In this document: in pieces, positions 33,930 to 44,819 of the stretch
Position numbering within the stretch: position 1 is the first letter of the stretch
Layout of the letters: each line of letters starts with the position of its first letter
From: Charina bottae
Taxonomy: Eukaryota; Chordata; Lepidosauria; Squamata; Charinaidae
DNA: 64,000 bases
Assembly: GCA_023362775.1 (NCBI GenBank)
Contig: JALMGJ010000002.1
Location: forward strand, 60,190,914-60,254,913
Reading direction: 5' to 3'
Position numbers and translations under genes: made by a program
Notes under the pieces: model-generated
Told to the model about the DNA's origin: nothing
Databases searched by the model: none
The model's input: the letters and a program-made list of their open reading frames with translations, nothing else

Positions 33930-33943
33930 GGTTATGGGCCTAG
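33930..33943 (+). promoter_or_regulatory. Primer-binding site for half tRNA-iMet (second copia)
   Basis: GGTTATGGGCCTAG follows the LTR. Eleven leading bases match the complement of the initiator tRNA-Met anticodon arm, the same primer region used by the element at 25265-30260. Confidence 0.75.
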
Positions 33944-34110
33944 AAAGCACAAAGAGAGACCAGCTCAGCGGCAGCTTGTTTGCATCTGAAGAAAAGTAAA
34001 CAAGGCAAGTGAAGTGTTTTTCTCTTTGAAGTTACCGGGAGGCTTCTGGCAGCTGTTTGCAGAAAAGCTAAGATGAGGAATTTACGAGGTGCTGTGTAAA
34101 GATAGAAGCC

Positions 34111-34719
34111 ATGGCCGCTTCTCAGTACTCAGGAATGCCGCTCAAACATTTATCAGATTCTAATTACATAAACTGGAGTTTGAAAATGGAAATGTATCTT
34201 CGGAGGGAAGATTTATGGTCCCCCATCACTGAACCTACTCCAGCAAATCCCTCCAATGCATGACTGAGGCTGGATGAACATGCCAGAGCGTCCATTATTT
34301 TGGGAGTTGAAGACAGTCAGCTAGTAAATGTACATAGTTTACAGTATGCAAAAGAACTGTGGGAGGCACTAAGAAATTTGCATATCAAAGCAACAGCTGG
34401 AAGCAAGGTTTCTCTAACTAGAAAAATGTATAAGGCTTATCTGTCAGAAGAAGGGAGCCTGCCTGAACATTTGCATTTCATTCAGCAGCTATTTGTAGAA
34501 TTTCAAGAGAGAGGAATGGAGTTTACACCTCTAACAAAAGCATACATTATTTTATCCTCAATGAATGAAACGTGGAATACGTTAATTTGCACTCTGGAAG
34601 CAATGCCCAAGGCTGAACTTACTCCTTTGTATGTTTCAGGACAGCTACTTGCTGAGTGGGAGAAGAGACAGGAACGGTACTCGGAGAAGGAGGTAGGGTG
34701 TAAGAATCTTACTTTTTAG
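34111..34719 (+). pseudogene. Copia-type gag with one in-frame stop
   Basis: From ATG 34111 one frame runs about 203 codons with a single TGA at 34261. The N-terminal part reads PLKHLSDSNYINWSLKMEMY followed by LRREDLW. After the stop come AKELWEALRNLHIKATAGSK, VSLTRKMYKAYLSEEGSLPE, FQERGMEFTPLTKAYIILSS, and a charged end EWEKRQERYSEKE. This is the gag/UBN2-like domain of Ty1/copia, which forms the particle. No zinc knuckle, protease, integrase or RT follows. A BovB 3' end begins at 34816, so the element is truncated. Confidence 0.85.
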
Positions 34720-34815
34720 AATGTCTATTCCTAAACTAATTTTATTAATGCTTGAGTTTGTTTACTATATATAGGAGTAAATCAGACTTGATGCTACTAT
34801 GTCATAGCAATAACT

Positions 34816-35096
34816 TTGTTGTTGTTTATTTGTTCAGTCGCTTCCGACTCTTCGTGACTTCATGGACCAGCCCACGCCAGAGCTTCCTGTCGGCCGTCAC
34901 CATCCCCAGCTCCCCCACGGTCGAGTCCATCACCTCCAGAATACCATCCATCCATCTTGCCCTTGGTCGGCCCCTCTTCCTTTTGCCTTCCACTTTCCCT
35001 AGCATCAGCTTCTTCTCCAGGGTATCCTGTCTTCTCATTATGTGGCCAAAGCACTTCGGTTTTGCCTTTAATATCATTCCCTCAAGTGAGCAGTCT
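34816..35096 (-). mobile_element. RTE-BovB 3' end, 280 bp
   Basis: The minus-strand frame reads DCSLEGMILKAKPKCFGHIM, RRQDTLEKKLMLGKVEGKRK, RGRPRARWMDGILEVMDS and KLWRGLVHEVTKSRKRLNK, the BovB C-terminal block and tail. It is truncated upstream. Confidence 0.92.
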
Positions 35097-37173
35097 GTAT
35101 AAAAGTGAGCCACTTCATACAGCTTATAAAATAAGTACACCTCCTGTCTGCCCCTAATATGGACTTTTTTTCTAGAAAAGAATAGAATACTCTATCTACT
35201 TTGCCCCAAGATCCGCTAAAATCAGAATATCCAGATTCACTCGTGGATCATTTTTTTCTGTAAAAGAAAATACATTGTTGGCTTTTTTCCACCTCATTTG
35301 TCAAACAATTTATTCATTACTGTTCTATTATTCATATATAGCTTTTTTGTATCTATTCATAATTTTATTTTGCTAAACAAAGAATTCACCAGTATGATTA
35401 TATAAATTAAAACCATCATTAATCAGGGAAAGTTTAGGTGACAGCTGGTTTTCCTCAAACCTTCCCACTTCCTTTTCTCTTTCTTGATCCATGCAATACA
35501 TTAATAAGGCAGCATCCTGCAAATTGGCACCTATTCATACAACTATATCTGTCTTTTCATCCCTTCCATCATTCATAGTTAAGGGAGAGAACATGGTTGA
35601 GCTGTTAATCACCTAATTTATCTAAGAAATAATTGAGGCCTAAACAAAGAGGTTTCACTCATCAATAGTAGGAACTTAACATTTAATATTGGAAAAACAC
35701 CAGTGTGTAAATCAATGCTATTTTCCTGTGACACTGATTGTTTTGGGAACTGCCGTATAGCGTAAACAACAAATGCTATGATTAAAATTTACTTTCCATG
35801 GAGAGTAAGAATCATGTGTAGCAGATGATAAAACAAATATCATTGAAGGACTGTAGATGGCTGATAATAAACATGTATCCACAAAAAAAGCCAACAGATT
35901 ATTGTTTACTGCAGTATTTATAGTTAATATAAATACATCTGTGTTCCTTGTCCAAATAAAGCATTTTATGAAGTAATATGTGAGTGAAAGCATTTTGCTG
36001 ACCTCCCTGGGCAATCAGCTGGTGGTCTAAAATTATTAGTTGCAGAACCATATTTGCTAATGTTGGCAATTAAGCCATCCAGGTTCCACTGAGAATATTG
36101 CCCCAGCTATCCAGCATGTGCTCTAGCTCACTTTGAACAAAATAAAGGAATAAAAGCTTGGAAGAACATTCATTTAGAGATTAGAAAACTATTTCAGACA
36201 TAAAATGTAATAACAGAAAACATTACCCTAAAGATAAGTAGCTCTCAATCAAACCAAGATGACCCCAAAATTAGATGTGTTACTGCTATTAAAAACATTG
36301 CTGAAATGTCTTCTGGTGTTTTATAAAGAACTCCCTAGAAAACAAAACAAAATTTTGACAATTTAATTTTGACAGTGAATTGTATGAATATTAACACAAA
36401 ACTCTTAAACCTTTGGACTTTATGCTCCACTCTGTACTTGGCAAGTGGCAAGGTTTTCTTAAGTGTTCCCCATGAATGAATTAACTCTTACAAAGCAAAA
36501 TTTCTTGCTGGCGCATAGCTAATTCTAATTGTTTCTTTTATAATTCCAGTGAAATATATGCAAAAAGCATCATTATGTATGAATCACTGAGGGCAAAAAT
36601 AGAGAGGTACAAGATTATTAGCATGCAAACCAGCATGCTCACAAACTAAATGCACACAAATCCATGTATTATAAACAATAAAAAAAATTGCAAAATAGAT
36701 ACAAAATCAAGGAACCTATTTAATCTTTTGAGGGAGATGGGTGGTGACGAAATGTGAAATATAAATAAATAAAATAAATATTTTTTGGACATGCTCACCT
36801 ATGAAATACGATATACTCCTGCCAAAGCTTGTCTTCTCCTCTCCCACCAAGTGACTTTCAGCCAGGCAGCAGCATCTGCAAGGAGAGTCAAAACAGGCAA
36901 GATGGCAGCCACAGCAGGGCAACGCATGTGAGGTCACGCTGCCCCAACTGCCATTTTGCCGGTTTTGACATCATCCACCATGGACACTAATACAGACAGG
37001 TATACAGCTGCCATACTGGACACACTGGCACCTATCAGCTATTCGCTGTCATATGAGGCCGTCCCTAACTCAGTTATCCAGCAGGAAGCTGCTCACCTCT
37101 AGGGCTCCAGCACATAGCATACTTGTAACTATGGTAAAAAGTAGCATGGCACATCTTTCTTCTTGCTAGCACC
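35097..37173. other. Mostly anonymous, AT-rich
   Basis: I see no recognisable element in about 2 kb apart from a short AAAT run near 36760-36780. The GC content rises after 36830. No splice-bounded exon or long ORF is visible. It could hold conserved non-coding DNA. Confidence 0.4.
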
Positions 37174-37181
37174 TTCTAAAA

Positions 37182-37501
37182 CAGAGCTTTCCAAACTGTG
37201 TGTCAGGACACCTTAGTGTGTTGGCTGCAGTGTCTGGGTGTGTCGTGGCTGCTGCTGCCTCCAAGCCCTGCCAGGATTCCACGCAGGTCCTAGTGCCTGC
37301 CTTGTGCCCTGCTGCCTCCAAACCTGCCCCGCCAGGATTCCACGCAGGTCCTAGTGCCTGCCTTGTGCCTTGCTGCCTCCAAACCTGCTGTGATTCCACG
37401 CAGGTCCTAGCGCCTGCCTTGTGCCCTGCTGTAAGAGTGTGTCATGAAATGATGTATGTCTAAAAAGTGTGTCACCAACATGAAAAGTTTGGAAAGCTCT
37501 G
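37182..37501. mobile_element. hAT-type MITE, 320 bp, perfect 8-bp TSD
   Basis: The left end is CAGAGCTTTCCAAACTGTG and the right end AAAAGTTTGGAAAGCTCTG, inverted complements over 16 bp. The flanks are ttctaaaa on both sides (37174-37181 and 37502-37509). The inside has about three copies of a roughly 57-61-bp unit containing 'gattccacgcaggtcctag' (near 37275, 37336 and 37392). It shares termini with 1220-1481 but has a different interior. Confidence 0.9.
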
Positions 37502-37509
37502 TTCTAAAA

Positions 37510-38220
37510 TCTACTGTGTGTTGTGGATCTCTGGGCTGCCTGTAGAAATAATAGATCCTAAGCACGAAACCTGTCCTTTTGTTATTGATATATTTATTTG
37601 AAGTATTTCTTGTATACTTTCATACAGCTGAGTTAACAGTACAGTATGATATAATATTAAATTGAAGGAAAATAAGAGGCTTATATCATAAACTGGAAAT
37701 TTATATTTATAAACAAAATATAATTTGAACAATTGCCCAAAGTGCTTGAGCCTCTTCCTTGATCCTTTTGTTGGAAAAAGACTAATCCAAATGTTGACTA
37801 ACAATATATATCAATGAACCACTGCTGTTAAGTCAGTATTTATAGTATCCTTTCAGTATTGTGTGACAATTCTTATGCCTCATCTGCAAAAATCCTGTAA
37901 TTTTTAATAATTGATAAGCAATTATCAATCTATAGTTATGTTAAGAATCCTGTGGATTTCAGCCCCAAATATGGTTATAATAGAACAAGCCCATATCAAT
38001 TCTCAAAGTGCATCTCCAACAGCAGGGTGATTTCAACTAGGAGACTATTTTCAGAGTTTAAAAAAAAAATCAAAAAATATCCTCCTTGGATTTACAATAA
38101 TAGGACATTCAAAACCTGTTATTCCAAAGGTCACCTAAATAATTAATATCAATTTCATCAATCTTTTTTCAGCTTCTTATTAAAATAGTTGACTAGCTTA
38201 AGAGTCTCCATTGATTCTTT
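37510..38220. other. No recognisable feature
   Basis: AT-rich. Short ORFs of up to 97 codons show no motif. Confidence 0.4.
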
Positions 38221-38942
38221 CCAAATCTCTACCAAATATGAAACTGCAAAAGCAGAAATAGCATTAGGAACAAGTAGTCCCAATAAAAACGGCTTAAGCT
38301 GAATAAACTGCCAAGAAGTACTCTGAAGTAAATCAAACCCAGTTTTAGATTAAACTGAGTTGGCAAGCTGTTCCACAAAAGGGGAACCTCACAGAAAATG
38401 CCTGCCTCCATGCTCCTTCCTGTCATATTTCTTGAAAAGTGACAACTTTCAAGAGGTGTTCTCTGTTTGCCATGACTGGGCAGGCAGAATCTATCTGGGA
38501 TAAATGGTCTCATACAGTAGATACCCAGGCCCTAAGCAATATAAAGCTTTAGAGGTAATATAAATACTTTGAATTGTGCTTAGAAACTCACAGGTAGCTA
38601 ATGCATAGGGTGACCATACGTCCCGTTTTGAACGGGACAGTCCCGTTATTTTAGCATTTTTCAACTCTCCCGTCGTTTTGATCAAAATCTCAATTTTTTC
38701 CCTTTTTTAAACCTGGTGGGAAGGAGGACAGGAAGACAGGAAGGAGGACTGGAGCCAGACTTGCCATCGGAGGCAGCCCGGAAGAGGCCCTATCAGCGTG
38801 GCAACTGGAAGCCCAGTTGCCACGTGTGAGCCCAGCAGCAGACACAGCAACACAGTCCAGGTTCCTGCCTCCTTACCTGATCCTGAGATTGTCTGCCCAG
38901 CAGTGGTGAGGCCAGGGAATGCAGGCACGGGAAGGTTGTGGA

Positions 38943-38987
<45 letters not shown>

Positions 38988-39045
38988 CGCGCATGTGCAG
39001 ATTACATGCTCAGAGTAATTGTGCACACACACACACACACATGCA

Positions 39046-39426
39046 CCCCACACCCTCTTTCTCCAGCCTCCCCATGACCAAATGCACCCGCACCTGTTGC
39101 AGGGAGGCTGGAGAAAGAGGGTGTGGGGTGTGTGCGTGTGCATGCGTGTGTGTGCACACATGCGGATTACTTGCTCAGTGTAATCACGTGCGCACACACA
39201 CACACACACACACACCACACCCTCTTTCTCCAGCCTCCCCATGACCAAATGCACCCGCACCTGTTGCAGGGAGGCTGGAGAAAGAGGGTGTGGGGTGCGT
39301 GTGTGCGTGGATTACTTGCTCAGTGTAATCACGCGCACACACACCCCACACCCTCTTTCTCCAGCCTCTCTGCAACAGGTGCGGGTGCATTTGGTCATGG
39401 GGAGGCTGGAGAAAGAGGGTGTGGGG
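39046..39426. repeat. Three tandem hairpin units, third loop inverted
   Basis: Each unit has arms of 24-26 bp (CCCTCTTTCTCCAGCCTC and its complement) around the same 31-bp loop. Unit 1 has arms 39046-39071 and 39103-39128. Unit 2 has arms 39215-39238 and 39270-39293. Unit 3 has arms 39344-39368 and 39401-39426. The loops of units 1 and 2 read CCATGACCAAATGCACCC onward, while the loop of unit 3 is the reverse complement. Small GATTAC...GTAATC hairpins and GT/CA runs sit between units. Confidence 0.93.
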
Positions 39427-39451
39427 TGCGTGTGTGTGTGTATGTGTGTAT

Positions 39452-39643
39452 GCATCTCATCGGGCTTGGCCGAGGGAGCAGAGTTGTTGGGCTGCCGAGC
39501 AGGAGACGCCAGCTGCGCTCGACTGCTTCAGCCACACCACTCCACCCCTTGCTGCCCGCTGAAGCTCCCCAGGGTGGCCGCTCCTGCTTCTCCTGCTCGG
39601 CAGCCCAACAACTCTCCTCCCTTGGCCAAGCCTGATCAGATGC
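39452..39643. repeat. 53-bp inverted repeat (long hairpin) with third direct copy nearby
   Basis: The arms 39452-39504 and 39591-39643 pair with about 4 mismatches in 53 (GGGCTTGGCC..., GAGTTGTTGGGCTGCCGAGC). A third copy of the arm in the first orientation starts near 39807. Confidence 0.9.
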
Positions 39644-40976
39644 ACACACACACACACACTCCCAGGACAGACTGCCCTGGCAGGAGCTGGCCATGCTGGG
39701 GGGCTTCAGTGGGTGGCGAGGGGTGGAGTGGTGTGGCTGAAGCCTCCCAGCACAGCTGGCTCCTGCCGAGGGTAGTCTGTCCTGTGAGTGTGTGAGTGTG
39801 TGTATGTGCATCTGATCGGGCTTGGCCAAGGGAGGAGAGTTGTCGGGCTGCCTAGCAGGAGAAGCAGGAGCCAGCCACCCTGGGGAGCTTCAGCGGGCAG
39901 CAAGGGGCAGAGTGGTGTGGCTCCTCCTGCTTCTCCTGCTCTGCGGCGGTGGCAGCAGCAGCGACTCTCCTCCCTCCCTTGGCCAAGCCCGAGGGGGATG
40001 GGGCAGTGGTGGGCCTCCATCCCCTCCATCCCCGCCCCTTGTTCCCCGGCCGATGACGGTGCTGTGTGCACAGTGTGTGTACTCCGGCCTCCCCCAAACA
40101 CACCAGCTCTGCCACACCATTTACTGCTAGAAGAAAAAAAAAACCTTTAAAAATCGAAAAAAAGAAAATTAAAATCCGAGCCAATCATGCTGATGGGGGC
40201 GGGGTTTGCAGGTGGGAGCCAATCGTGTGGGGCGGGGGCAGGGTTTGCAGGTGGGAGCCAACTGCGTGGACTGGGGGGCGGGGTTTGGAGGCTGGCATGG
40301 TGGCATAAGACCCTGTCCCGTTTTGCCATCCCAAAAGTCCCGTTTTTGTCTGAAGGAAATATGGTCAGCCTACTAATGTACCTCCGTATAAATGATATGT
40401 ATTAGTATGTGTTAGTATTGAAACTGTCCAATAAGTATAGTAGCACCAATTCTGGGACATGTAATTTTCAAGGGGAGCCCCATGTGAAGTAAATTATAGT
40501 AGTCTAAGCAAGAAGTGACAAGGGCATGAGTGACCATACTTAATGCATCCAGTTCTAGGTAAGGTTACTACTGGCACACCAGCCATAGGCAAAAACCTTA
40601 GGCCACCACTTCCATCTGTTTTCCAGAAGGAGCTGAGAGTCCAGGAAGACCCTCAGATTGCATGCCTGCCCTTTCAGGAGGAGTAAAACCCCATCTAGAG
40701 CCAAAATTGATATTGCCCCAGAATCAGTAGGGTTCTGTATTAAAAGCTACTCCATCTTAGGCTGTTTCTCCCCATCCAGGCCCTGACAGCCTCCAGGCAC
40801 CAGGAGAGGGCTTCTGCTCTATCTCCCATTTGCCCCAGGGTAGAGATAGATAAGTCGGAAGATCGCAAGTTTGGAGGTTCGAATCCCTAGCCCTGCGTGC
40901 GGAGTGAGCTCCCGCACTCGCCTCAGCTCTTGCCAACCTAGCAATTCGAAAGCATGCAAATGCAAGTAGATGAATA

Positions 40977-42070
40977 TGTCTATGAAGGTTCTCAGTCATC
41001 CAGGTGGAATTGTCTGTAGCTTGAATCATGTCAACTGGATTTCTATTTTCTCAGTGGAAATGTTTCGCTCCTTATCCAAGGAGCTTCTTCAGTCTGAGCA
41101 AAGTTAGTAAGGGAATCTTTAAATATGTTGCTGTGTGACCTTACACCTGGGGCTAGGTCATGGTTATTTTTGAGATGTTATTTCTAAGTCCCTTTATCAT
41201 CTAAAGAAGGATTGTTAAGATCACCATGCTGCTGTTGAGCTTGCAAAATGGTCTTAATCTTCCTAGGCACAGAAGACAAAGCAGGGAGGAAAATAGGGGA
41301 AAGATTGTGCCTGAGGCCCCCACCTCTATTCAAGGAAGGATTTTCCAAGTTGGCATAAATGGATTCCTTGACCCCTCTCTCAAACCACCTATCTTCTCTG
41401 TCTAAAATGTGAACATTAATGTCCTCAAATGAGTGTCCTTTTTCCTTTAGATGAAGATAAACTGCTGACTCTGGTCCTGTGGTGTTACTTCTCCTGTGTT
41501 GGGCCATCCTCCTGTACATAGGTTGTTTGGTTTCTCCAATGTAGAGTTCAGAGTACTCCTCACTGCACTGGATTGCATAAACTACATTGCTTTTCTTGTG
41601 TTTTGGAATTTGATCTTTGGGGTTACAAGCCTCTGTCCCAGTGTGTTGGTGGGTTTGAAATATACAGGTATGTGGTGTTTGCCAAATATCCGTTTTATCT
41701 TTTCAGACACGTCAGCCATGTAAGGAATGACCAGGTTCTTCCGTTTACTCTGAGTCTCAGCCCTATCTGTCGCTGTTTTAGGTCTGGTAGATTTAGATTT
41801 AGTGAAGGCCCAATTTGGATATCCACAGGCCTTCAGAGCTGTTCTCAGGTGCTGATTTTCATTCTTTTTGGAATCCATGGAGGTGGGGATGGTTTCTGCT
41901 CTGTGTGACAATGTCCTGATGACTCCTAGTTTGTGCTGCAGTGGATGGTGGGAGTCAAACATCAGATATTGATCTGTGTGTGTGGGTTTCCTGTAGATCC
42001 CTATTTCTAGCTTGCCACCGGTCCCAATGAGGACTTCACAGTCTAGGAATGCCAGTCTGTTGTCCTTGGA
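40977..42070 (-). mobile_element. Penelope-like element inside the SINE, 9-bp TSD
   Basis: 1094 bp between agatgaata (40968-40976) and agatgaata (42071-42079). Minus-strand blocks include FDSHHPLQHKLGVIRTLSHR, LRTALKACGYPNWAF, HIPVYFKPTNTLGQRLV, then CSEEYSELYIGETKQPMYRR (GIY-YIG core), AVYLHLKEKGHSFEDINVHI, LDREDRWFERGVKESIYANL and SLNRGGGLRHNLSP. The tail carries the phrase TTTCGCTCCTTATCCAAGG. RT is missing, so the copy is 5'-truncated. Confidence 0.92.
41184..41962 (-). pseudogene. PLE linker plus GIY-YIG endonuclease (frameshifted)
   Basis: Two open pieces, 41962-41582 and 41519-41184, together give the C-terminal part of a PLE protein. First is the end of the RT thumb and linker, with a basic stretch SEKIKRIFGKHHIPVYFK. 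Second is a GIY-YIG nuclease with ELYIGETKQP, RRMAQHRRSN and a C-terminal RWFERGVKE. A break near 41560 separates them. The nuclease cuts target DNA for insertion. Confidence 0.88.
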
Positions 42071-42490
42071 GATGAATAGGTACCACTTCGGTGGGTAGGT
42101 AACAGCGTTCCACGCGCGTCATGCCGGCCACATGACCGCGGAAGCGTCTTCGGACAATGCTGGCTCTTCGGCTAACAAACGGAGATGAGCACCGGCCCCT
42201 AGAGTCGGACACGACTGCACAACTGTGCGGGGGGGAACCTTTACCTTTTTTTTTTTAGAGATAGATAGCTCGGTGGCATCAATATATTGATGATGGCTCA
42301 CTTGAGCCAGTAGATCACCTCCTTCAGTGGCTTCATATAGATATTAAATAGGATGGGGAAGAAAGCTGGCTGATGGGTCACCTCATATTGAAGCACCAAG
42401 AATTTGAGCGTTCCCCCCGGCAACTGACTATACCTGCACATCCAGGCAATCCAGCAGGTACTGTGGTCAACAGTATCAAAAGCTAGGATC

Positions 42491-44349
42491 CAAGTGTTTT
42501 TGCCCCTGCATGGCATTTTCCAGGGGGAAATGTTGATTGGCAGTCAATTTCCAAGCTCTGTTCTGCTGGAAAGGCTTTTCTGTTGGATTTTACAATGTAA
42601 TAACCGTTTAAAAAGGACATGTGAGAATGGCGTCTGTGCCTGATCTTATAGTGCAGACAGGTTGACATAGATAAAGACAGTCCTTCATGTAATTTGACCC
42701 CAAACAATTTAGTCAAGAATGAGTATGCTGCAGGCCTTACACAGGTGCAGTGCCCCAAATTCAATTTTAATATCCCCAAACTGAGCAATTATGTTGCCAG
42801 AATTCATCAGCAAGCCACTAAACAATGGAGCCACAATTTAACATAAATGCTAATTTCAGAAAAAAAATGTTTATAAGCCATTACATAGGCTTGCTACACC
42901 AAAAATTGTTTTTAAAAGCCTCCCAAGTCCTCCCAAATATCTTCCTTGATTAAAGAAGAATACTACCAAATATATCCACGTGAGATTAGGTGGCCTTGTC
43001 TCACTTACTGCAGCCTCATGAACCAAAAAAGAAAAAAAAAGAAACAGCAGCTTCTAGTTAACCCCAGAGTTAAGGTTAAAATTAGGGTGAGTAGAAGCCA
43101 ATGCCTTTGAAAGAAATTGCATTCCAGGTGATTTTAATCTTTAAACAATTACAATGCAGTAGAACTATTTGAGGATACCCAGATATTATCTCTTTGAATC
43201 TATACATTATTTAGCCAACCTTGTCACCGCCAACCTCTCTGCTAAGCTAACCACTGGCATCTCTCATAAAAAGGTAAAGGGGCTGGTGAAGACATAGGCC
43301 TGAGATTATGGAAGCTACTCCTCCTACTAGAGGGAAACATTAGGCTGATTGGACTAATAATTTGATTCTCTGTAAGGCAGCATCAATTTTGTATTCATCT
43401 AAGCTCCCTCTTTCATCTCCGGTGTGCTTGTTGCCTTACTTTACTGTTGAGGTTATTCTTTTAGCACCATCTGTCTCTAGTAGTTGATAACCCTCCACTT
43501 TTAGCAGCTGTCTGGAAAGTAAGATTCTCTTTTCTACAATTTCATATGGTATAGCCTGTAAACAAGCATCTCAGCCCCTCTTGATGGGAAAATAATTCTG
43601 GCCTGATTCACATAAAGCTGAATATTTAATGAATTTAAACAAGGAGACTTTTATGGAGGCTGCTAAACAGAAAATTTATTAAAAAACTATTAACCTTTTA
43701 TTTATGTTTAATTGTGGTACTAATAATGCTATATAAGTTTTACTTGAGTTCAGTGAATTCTAATATATTTTAATAACGGTCAGTCATTATTTTGCTTAAC
43801 TCTGGTGTTGTTTGTTATGACCCACAGTTGAAACAATAAATGAATTTAATTGAAGAAGTACCTTAGCTTATATTGTTATCACACAATTCCTTAGGCAAAA
43901 CAAATTGCTCAAAAGAGAAGTATAAAAAAGCTGCTTAAATTATTGCTGGGCACAAAAAAAACAATAAAGGTTTCTAGATGCAAAGAGTTGCCTCCCATTT
44001 TTAATTAAAAGAAAAAGGCCACATATATTAGCAGCTAGTGCCCATCAAGACTTGGCCAGATACTCGAGGATTTCTCTTTGTAGATACGCATGTGGAGTCT
44101 CCTACCGACAGCAAATTTAACTTCATCACTTCACCCATCCATGACTATCAACTTAAGGGAAAACAAAAAGTCAGTTCAAAATCATGGTTTGAGACTTGAT
44201 GTTCATCCCACAAGCAGAATAAAATTTATATTCCCTGTGCAGCTCCATACAAGGTCCAGAACTTTGTTCTTTGCAGAAGGAAGTCATTTGGGAATGGTGA
44301 AGTAAATGTAGAGGCTTCATGTCTGCAAGAGAATGTGTCAGTATGTATG
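42491..44349. other. Repeat-poor, AT-rich interval
   Basis: No element is recognisable in about 1.85 kb. The stretch 43570-43850 is rich in TTTAAT and AATTTAAA words and has no microsatellites, so it may be conserved non-coding DNA. ORFs are short and without motif. Confidence 0.4.
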
Positions 44350-44675
44350 TATACACGTCTTCTCTGTCACAGCACCTGCCCTGTGGAACAACATCCCCCC
44401 TAACATTTGCTTGGCCCTGGTCTTGTTAACCTTCTGGAAAGCCTTGAAGACCTGGCTTTTTGTTTAGGCACTGGGGCTAGGTTGTTAGTGGAGCCCAACA
44501 TGTATGTTTTTTTTTTTACTGGGATATAGTCTTTTAGGGGTCTTGGCTATACTATAGGTTTTTTTTAAATGATATTTGGTGTTTTAGGGGGGGGGTTGTA
44601 TTGTGAGACACCTAGAGTCACAAGGTTGAGAGGGGCAGCTGTATAAGTTCAAAAATAAATAAGTAAATAAATACT
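44350..44675 (+). mobile_element. L2-like 3' end
   Basis: It has GCACCTGCCCTGTGGAACAA, the GACCTGGCTTTTTG phrase, a UTR with GAGACACCTAGAGTCAC, and an (AAAT)n tail ending at about 44673. Confidence 0.65.
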
Positions 44676-44788
44676 TAGTTTTCAAGTAAACAATCTCAGT
44701 GGAACTGAAAGAATTGGAAAATCATTTTTCAGAAGTTCCTCTGGAGAGCAGAGCAGGAACACATGAAGCATATAGCACAAAGTATAGT

Positions 44789-44789
<1 letters not shown>

Positions 44790-44819
<30 letters not shown>
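44790..44819. repeat. (AT)n microsatellite at an L2 3' end
   Basis: About 13 AT units sit directly against the 3' end of the minus-strand L2. Confidence 0.95.

Larger units (their letters stand above)
38606..40372. mobile_element. hAT-like non-autonomous DNA element, 1767 bp, filled with hairpin repeats
   Basis: The ends are TAGGGTGACCATACGTCCCG on the left and GGAAATATGGTCAGCCTA on the right, inverted complements over about 13 bp with one mismatch. Both sub-ends carry several CCCGTTTTG-type words. The flanks are ctaatgca (38598-38605) and ctaatgta (40373-40380), an 8-bp TSD with one mismatch within the host L2. The interior is GC- and CpG-rich, with GT/CA tracts, three tandem hairpin units and a long palindrome. 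The ORFs that cross it are repeat-encoded and not credible genes. No transposase motif is seen. Its superfamily is inferred from the TSD length and end sequence. Confidence 0.78.
40853..42255 (+). mobile_element. Sauria/Squam-type SINE, 5'-truncated and split by a PLE
   Basis: The SINE parts are 40853-40976 and 42080-42255. The head lacks box A but keeps GGTTCGAATCC (box B). The tail reads AGAGTCGGACACGACTGCAC, closer to the BovB tail than the copy at 19519. The SINE is flanked by tagagatagata at 40841-40852 and 42256-42267, duplicated from the L2 it entered. Together the halves match 19519-19856. Confidence 0.88.
38225..42490 (-). mobile_element. L2-type LINE split by three insertions
   Basis: L2 pieces on the minus strand at about 38330-38605, 40381-40852 and 42268-42490 align in order with the copy at 44820-48560. 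The first holds the 3' region (TATAAAGCTTTAGAGGTAAT), the second the DYCNA to GNNR region, and the third the RT palm (FNIYMKPLKEVIYW and a degenerate AFDTVDHS). Between the pieces lie a hAT-like element (38606-40372) and a SINE (40853-42255), the latter split by a PLE (40977-42070). All have target-site duplications made from the disrupted sequence. Confidence 0.85.

Noticed and set aside
39046..39426. Possible CRISPR-like array (repeated palindromic units)
   Set aside because: Only three units, the loops are the same rather than unique spacers, and the context is a vertebrate transposon.
38793..40184. Cluster of long overlapping ORFs on both strands (up to 184 codons)
   Set aside because: They follow GT/CA tracts and hairpin repeats inside a hAT-like element, with threonine-histidine and valine-cysteine runs and no protein motif.
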